NCBI GenBank assembly: GCA_027604705.1
Contig: JADHYV010000149.1
Location: 1 to 22,507 of the forward strand
Direction of reading: 5' to 3'
DNA length: 22,507 bases
Source: Allomyces arbusculus
Taxonomy: Eukaryota > Blastocladiomycota > Blastocladiomycetes > Blastocladiales > Blastocladiaceae
In this document: one piece after another, positions 19,859 to 22,507 of the stretch
Position numbering within the stretch: position 1 is the stretch's first letter
Layout of the letters: every line of letters starts with the position of its first letter
Program-made: the position numbers and the translations under genes
The notes under the pieces: model-generated
Seen by the model: the letters and a program-made list of their open reading frames with translations, nothing else
Database searches by the model: none
What the model was told of the DNA's origin: nothing

Positions 19859-21223
19859 TTATTCTGCCGCCAGCATCTCCTCGTCTGACAGGTCATCCGC
19901 TGCAACCACATTCTCCTGATCCAGCTCGCCCCCCTCGTCCAATCCATCCTCGAAAAACTCGGGCGCGACGCGTCGCATAAACGACATTACGGCCCTTGTC
20001 ACCTGTCCGTGCTCGAGCAAGAACCCATCATGCCCCTCGGGTGTATCGATCACGCACAACTCGCCATTCGGGAGTCCTGCCGCCAACTCCTCGTGCTCGC
20101 CGACCGGATACAGGCCGTCTGACGCGACGGCAATCACGAGCGTCGGCTGCGTGATCTTCTTCAGGGCCGCAGCGTACGCCACGTCCGGATCGACGTTGTC
20201 CGGGTACGGCCGTGCCAGATCCTGCGTGTCGATCTGGCGCGTCGTCGCGATATAGCAATTCGCGTCGAACCGCTGCACAAACTTGTCGCCTTGGTACCGC
20301 AGGTACGACTGCGCCGCAAAAACACCGGGCGTGACTTTGGTCGCCGGTGTCGCAAAATGCCAAGCGCCGTCATTGTGCGGAACCCCCTGGACAGCGAGGT
20401 CGCTTGCAGGCACGGCCGCGCCCGCTGTCACACGCCGCGCAAACTTGGCCGCATACGCGTCGCGCGACCGGTACGTGAGCATCGCCTGCATCCTCGCAAT
20501 CGCGAGCCCGGCGCGCGGCGGGTTCGCGAGGTCGTAATCCCCGTCCATGTACAGCGGGTCCGTGAAGATTGCCTGTCGCTGCACCTCGCCCCACGCGATT
20601 CCCCACGCCGAGTTCCGTCCCGCCGTCGCCATGGGCACCAGGTGCCGCACGTACCCAGCGCCAAACTGGTTCCCCCACTCGAGCGTCTGCATCCCGCCCA
20701 TCGACCCGCCCATCGCGAACGCGACCGAGACAATACCGAGTTGGTCAAGCACGTGCCGGTGCAACCGCACCGTGTCGCGAATCGAGACGCGCGGGAAAGT
20801 CGCACCGTAGGTCCGGCCTGTGGTGGGGTCGATGGTAACGGGCGATGCCGTGCCATATGGCGACCCGAGGGCGTTGCAGCAGACAATGAACCAGCGGCGT
20901 GGGTCGAGCATGCGCCCGGGACCAAAAAAGGGCGACCACCATTCGGCCGCATTGGCCGACCCGGAAAACGCGTGGCAGACGAGAATCACGTTGGTCTTGA
21001 TGGCGTTGAGCTTGCCCCATGTCTTGTATGCGACCGGGACGTGGGTGAGGGTCGTGCCGCACTCAAGCTTCAAGGACGGGATGATGGTCACGCATTGGTC
21101 GGGCACGTGCGAGAAGAAGGGGTTGAGCGCGTTCGGGTCAAGGGTGCTGGTCGACGCGGCCGGGTGGGCCGATTGGGTGGTCGTGACGTTGGGCGGCGCC
21201 ACCGTGGTCGCAGCAGCATTCAT
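19859..21223 (-). CDS. MET2: Homoserine O-acetyltransferase, paralogue B
   Basis: A single exon of 454 residues. The catalytic triad is Ser174 in MGGSMGG, Asp369 in VASDGLY and His398 in PEGHDGF. YKTWGKLN, CHAFSGSAN and NALGSPYGTASP mark the MetX fold. I place the start at 21223 (MNAAATT), in a CCACCATGA context, because it aligns with the start of paralogue A. The open frame runs 16 codons further, but only to a TTG. Paralogue B differs from A throughout, yet both keep all catalytic residues, so both may be active. It is closer than A to the pseudogene over the C-terminal half. The C-terminus is acidic (AADDLSDEEMLAAE). As for A, serine rather than homoserine is a possible acceptor. Confidence 0.93.
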   Translation of the reverse strand: MNAAATTVAPPNVTTTQSAHPAASTSTLDPNALNPFFSHVPDQCVTIIPSLKLECGTTLTHVPVAYKTWGKLNAIKTNVILVCHAFSGSANAAEWWSPFFGPGRMLDPRRWFIVCCNALGSPYGTASPVTIDPTTGRTYGATFPRVSIRDTVRLHRHVLDQLGIVSVAFAMGGSMGGMQTLEWGNQFGAGYVRHLVPMATAGRNSAWGIAWGEVQRQAIFTDPLYMDGDYDLANPPRAGLAIARMQAMLTYRSRDAYAAKFARRVTAGAAVPASDLAVQGVPHNDGAWHFATPATKVTPGVFAAQSYLRYQGDKFVQRFDANCYIATTRQIDTQDLARPYPDNVDPDVAYAAALKKITQPTLVIAVASDGLYPVGEHEELAAGLPNGELCVIDTPEGHDGFLLEHGQVTRAVMSFMRRVAPEFFEDGLDEGGELDQENVVAADDLSDEEMLAAE

Positions 21224-21391
21224 GGTGGTGGCGGGACTTGTCGAGCCTGAGGGTGGGTGCCAGGTGGGCAATGTAATCTGCAGCTTGCCGAGCTCTGTGA
21301 AGGCGACGGGAATTGATTTCTGTTAGAGGGATGGGCGGCCGTAATATGTATTGGGCCCAGGTCAGCGTGATCACACTGGTGATGGGAGGGT
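21224..21391 (-). promoter_or_regulatory. Promoter region of acetyltransferase paralogue B
   Basis: On the - strand an ATACATATTA patch (about 21342-21352) lies about 120 bases before the start, the same spacing as the TATA-like box of paralogue A. The GAGCTCTGTGAAGG block and the ATAT patch are shared with the pseudogene flank (16150-16300), which marks them as ancestral promoter sequence. Confidence 0.5.
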
Positions 21392-21410
21392 GGGGGGGGG
21401 GGGGGGGGGG
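21392..21410. repeat. Nineteen-base G homopolymer
   Basis: An uninterrupted run of 19 G bases, preceded by GGGAGGGT. On the sense strand of paralogue B it is a C run about 170 bases upstream of the start codon. Its length is unreliable in most sequencing methods. Confidence 0.92.
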
Positions 21411-21618
21411 ATTTTTATTCGCCCCGCGGCGTACTCGACCCCGCACCTCGCTTGGGCCACGATTTCGCGGCTGGCCCGTGCCATCGCAATATTCAAGAGG
21501 CGTTGAGTCCCTCTTTTGCGGCTGCTCGCCGGCCACGCGGTGCAACACAACTGACGTGCCTCACGGGCACGACGGAGCGAGAAGGGTCGAAGCGGAGGCG
21601 CGCACATCCAGTACCGGC

Positions 21619-21639
21619 GAGCGGAATTCACTTCCGCTC
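21619..21639. repeat. Perfect short hairpin
   Basis: The arms GAGCGGAA (21619-21626) and TTCCGCTC (21632-21639) are exactly complementary around a 5-base TTCAC loop. There is no T tract beside it, so a terminator role is not supported. Its function is unknown. Confidence 0.7.
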
Positions 21640-22064
21640 AATGTTTCGGGAGGGTGGGGATGTCTATCGATCGCCGAATTCAGGCTGTGGCCAGGCCGAA
21701 AATGATACATGCGCGCAGGAGCACCATGCACGCACGTTCCCGCCACAACCGCGCAGGGCCGCGGAATGGGCGGAATGAGCGGAAGGGGTGGGGGCGAAAA
21801 ACGGATGAGCAGATGGAACGGGCCGAAGTAAAGCTCGCACAAGCAACAGACTCTTTGAAGATCAACGGAAGGGTATGGGAAACGATGATCGGCGTGGGAG
21901 CATGTGCATGGGTGTGTGTCTGGCTTTTAACGCGTGCGATGTGTGACCAAGATCCTGGTTGTCTCGTTCAACGGAAAATTATCAAATTTTGCGTCCCCCT
22001 CTTGAACGCGTCCCGGCCGGCCCGTTGCTGTTCTTGTCACCCGCATCGCGTATCGGCCTGCAAC

Positions 22065-22098
22065 CGCCATGGCGTTCTGGTGCAGCAGCGCCATGGCG
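22065..22098. repeat. Pair of CGCCATGGCG palindromes
   Basis: Two identical 10-bp palindromes start 24 bases apart; the second is extended to GCGCCATGGCGC. This could be a paired binding site for a dimeric regulator or a chance feature of GC-rich DNA. Confidence 0.6.
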
Positions 22099-22430
22099 CC
22101 CGCCTATTGGCTGACCGACAACAGCCGCGCTTCTCTGAGCTTCTCCGCGTGAAGAGCGTCTCTGTCGCTGCGCTGCCCCACTCTCTCCTATCAAAACAAG
22201 GGGCTTACGGCCCCCACCCGCTGTCGGTTTTCCCGTGCCCGCAGCTCGTCTCGCTCTCCAGCTTGCCGTGCTTTTAGCTCTGCCAGTCCTCCGCCTTGGG
22301 CGTGGTCGATGCTTGTCGTCAGGGTATCTAAAGCATCAGTCGCCCCATCATTCGGCGTGTGAATTCTCCTAGACCTGCCGTATTTCAGGTAACAAATTAT
22401 GGCTCGTTGTTGAATTGAGGGTGTTAAAAC

Positions 22431-22507
22431 ATGTACACAAGAGCCCACGCGTCAGCGCGGCCCACCATCGCGGTCTCGCGTCACGCTGCAATCCGCTCAC
22501 TCTCTAC
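22431..22507. repeat. Right 77-bp perfect inverted repeat
   Basis: Exact reverse complement of bases 1-77, ending CACTCTCTAC at the last base of the window. Just inside it the sequence becomes AT-rich (GGTGTTAAAAC). It shares no further similarity with the left end beyond about 5 bases. The outer boundary cannot be judged because the window stops there. Confidence 0.97.

Larger units (their letters stand above)
21411..22430. other. Gene-free stretch before the right inverted repeat
   Basis: About 1 kb without a gene I can support. It includes a perfect 8-bp-arm hairpin (21619-21639), two identical CGCCATGGCG palindromes (22065-22074 and 22089-22098) followed by a reversed CCAAT box (ATTGG, about 22105), and an AT-rich patch just inside the inverted repeat. 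A 27-codon frame starts at the first palindrome. A - strand frame of 85 codons (22191-22448) begins inside the inverted repeat but has no recognisable features. Confidence 0.4.

Noticed and set aside
19859-21271. Longer start for acetyltransferase paralogue B at 21271
   Set aside because: The codon there is TTG, not ATG. The ATG at 21223 aligns with the paralogue A start and has a good context.
22191-22448. 85-codon - strand frame starting inside the right inverted repeat
   Set aside because: It has no recognisable motif and no homologous frame at the left end, and its start depends on the repeat. It could be an outside gene's exon, but that cannot be supported here.
1-22507. CRISPR array, LTR element, Polinton-like or Starship-like element
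   Set aside because: There are no regularly spaced repeats, no long direct terminal repeats, and no capsid, polymerase, integrase or tyrosine-recombinase gene.

Overview
This window looks like nuclear DNA of a GC-rich fungus. The genes carry short fungal-style introns (62-100 bp, GTxxGT-type donors, CTAAC/CTGAC branch-like motifs). The proteins are typical fungal ones, and a clean initiator tRNA-Met of the fungal type is present. Very strong G/C at third codon positions and long Ala/Ser/Pro/His low-complexity tails suggest an early-diverging lineage such as Blastocladiomycota. That placement is a guess; no marker in the window settles it.

Layout, left to right. Bases 1-77 are a perfect inverted copy of bases 22431-22507, so the whole window is bounded by a 77-bp inverted repeat. 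The left half reads mainly on the + strand: fructose-1,6-bisphosphatase (535-1713, 3 exons), a coiled-coil protein resembling TBRG1/INO80-complex subunits with a long disordered tail (2481-4983, 5 exons), and a very large Ras-type guanine nucleotide exchange factor (6904-13064, 4 exons). An initiator tRNA-Met (5322-5393, - strand) lies between the last two, with a decayed tandem copy of its locus 202 bp away.

The right half is a cluster of methionine and sulfur amino-acid genes. A GAF-type free methionine-R-sulfoxide reductase (13548-14219, -) and an acireductone dioxygenase of the methionine salvage pathway (14809-15443, +) diverge from one 589-bp intergenic region. Then follow three - strand copies of MetX/Met2-type homoserine O-acetyltransferase: a pseudogene that lost most of its body but kept its start and promoter (15546-16149), and two intact paralogues (16687-18120 and 19859-21223). 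Together these genes cover making the activated homoserine precursor, recycling methylthioadenosine to methionine, and repairing oxidised free methionine.

I found no transposase, integrase, capsid, reverse transcriptase or CRISPR array. The inverted repeats are therefore either the ends of a non-autonomous, cargo-carrying element, or two copies of a short dispersed repeat that happen to face each other. Long gene-free stretches (5710-6903, 18121-19858, 21224-22430) hold promoters, simple repeats and one decayed coding-like tract.
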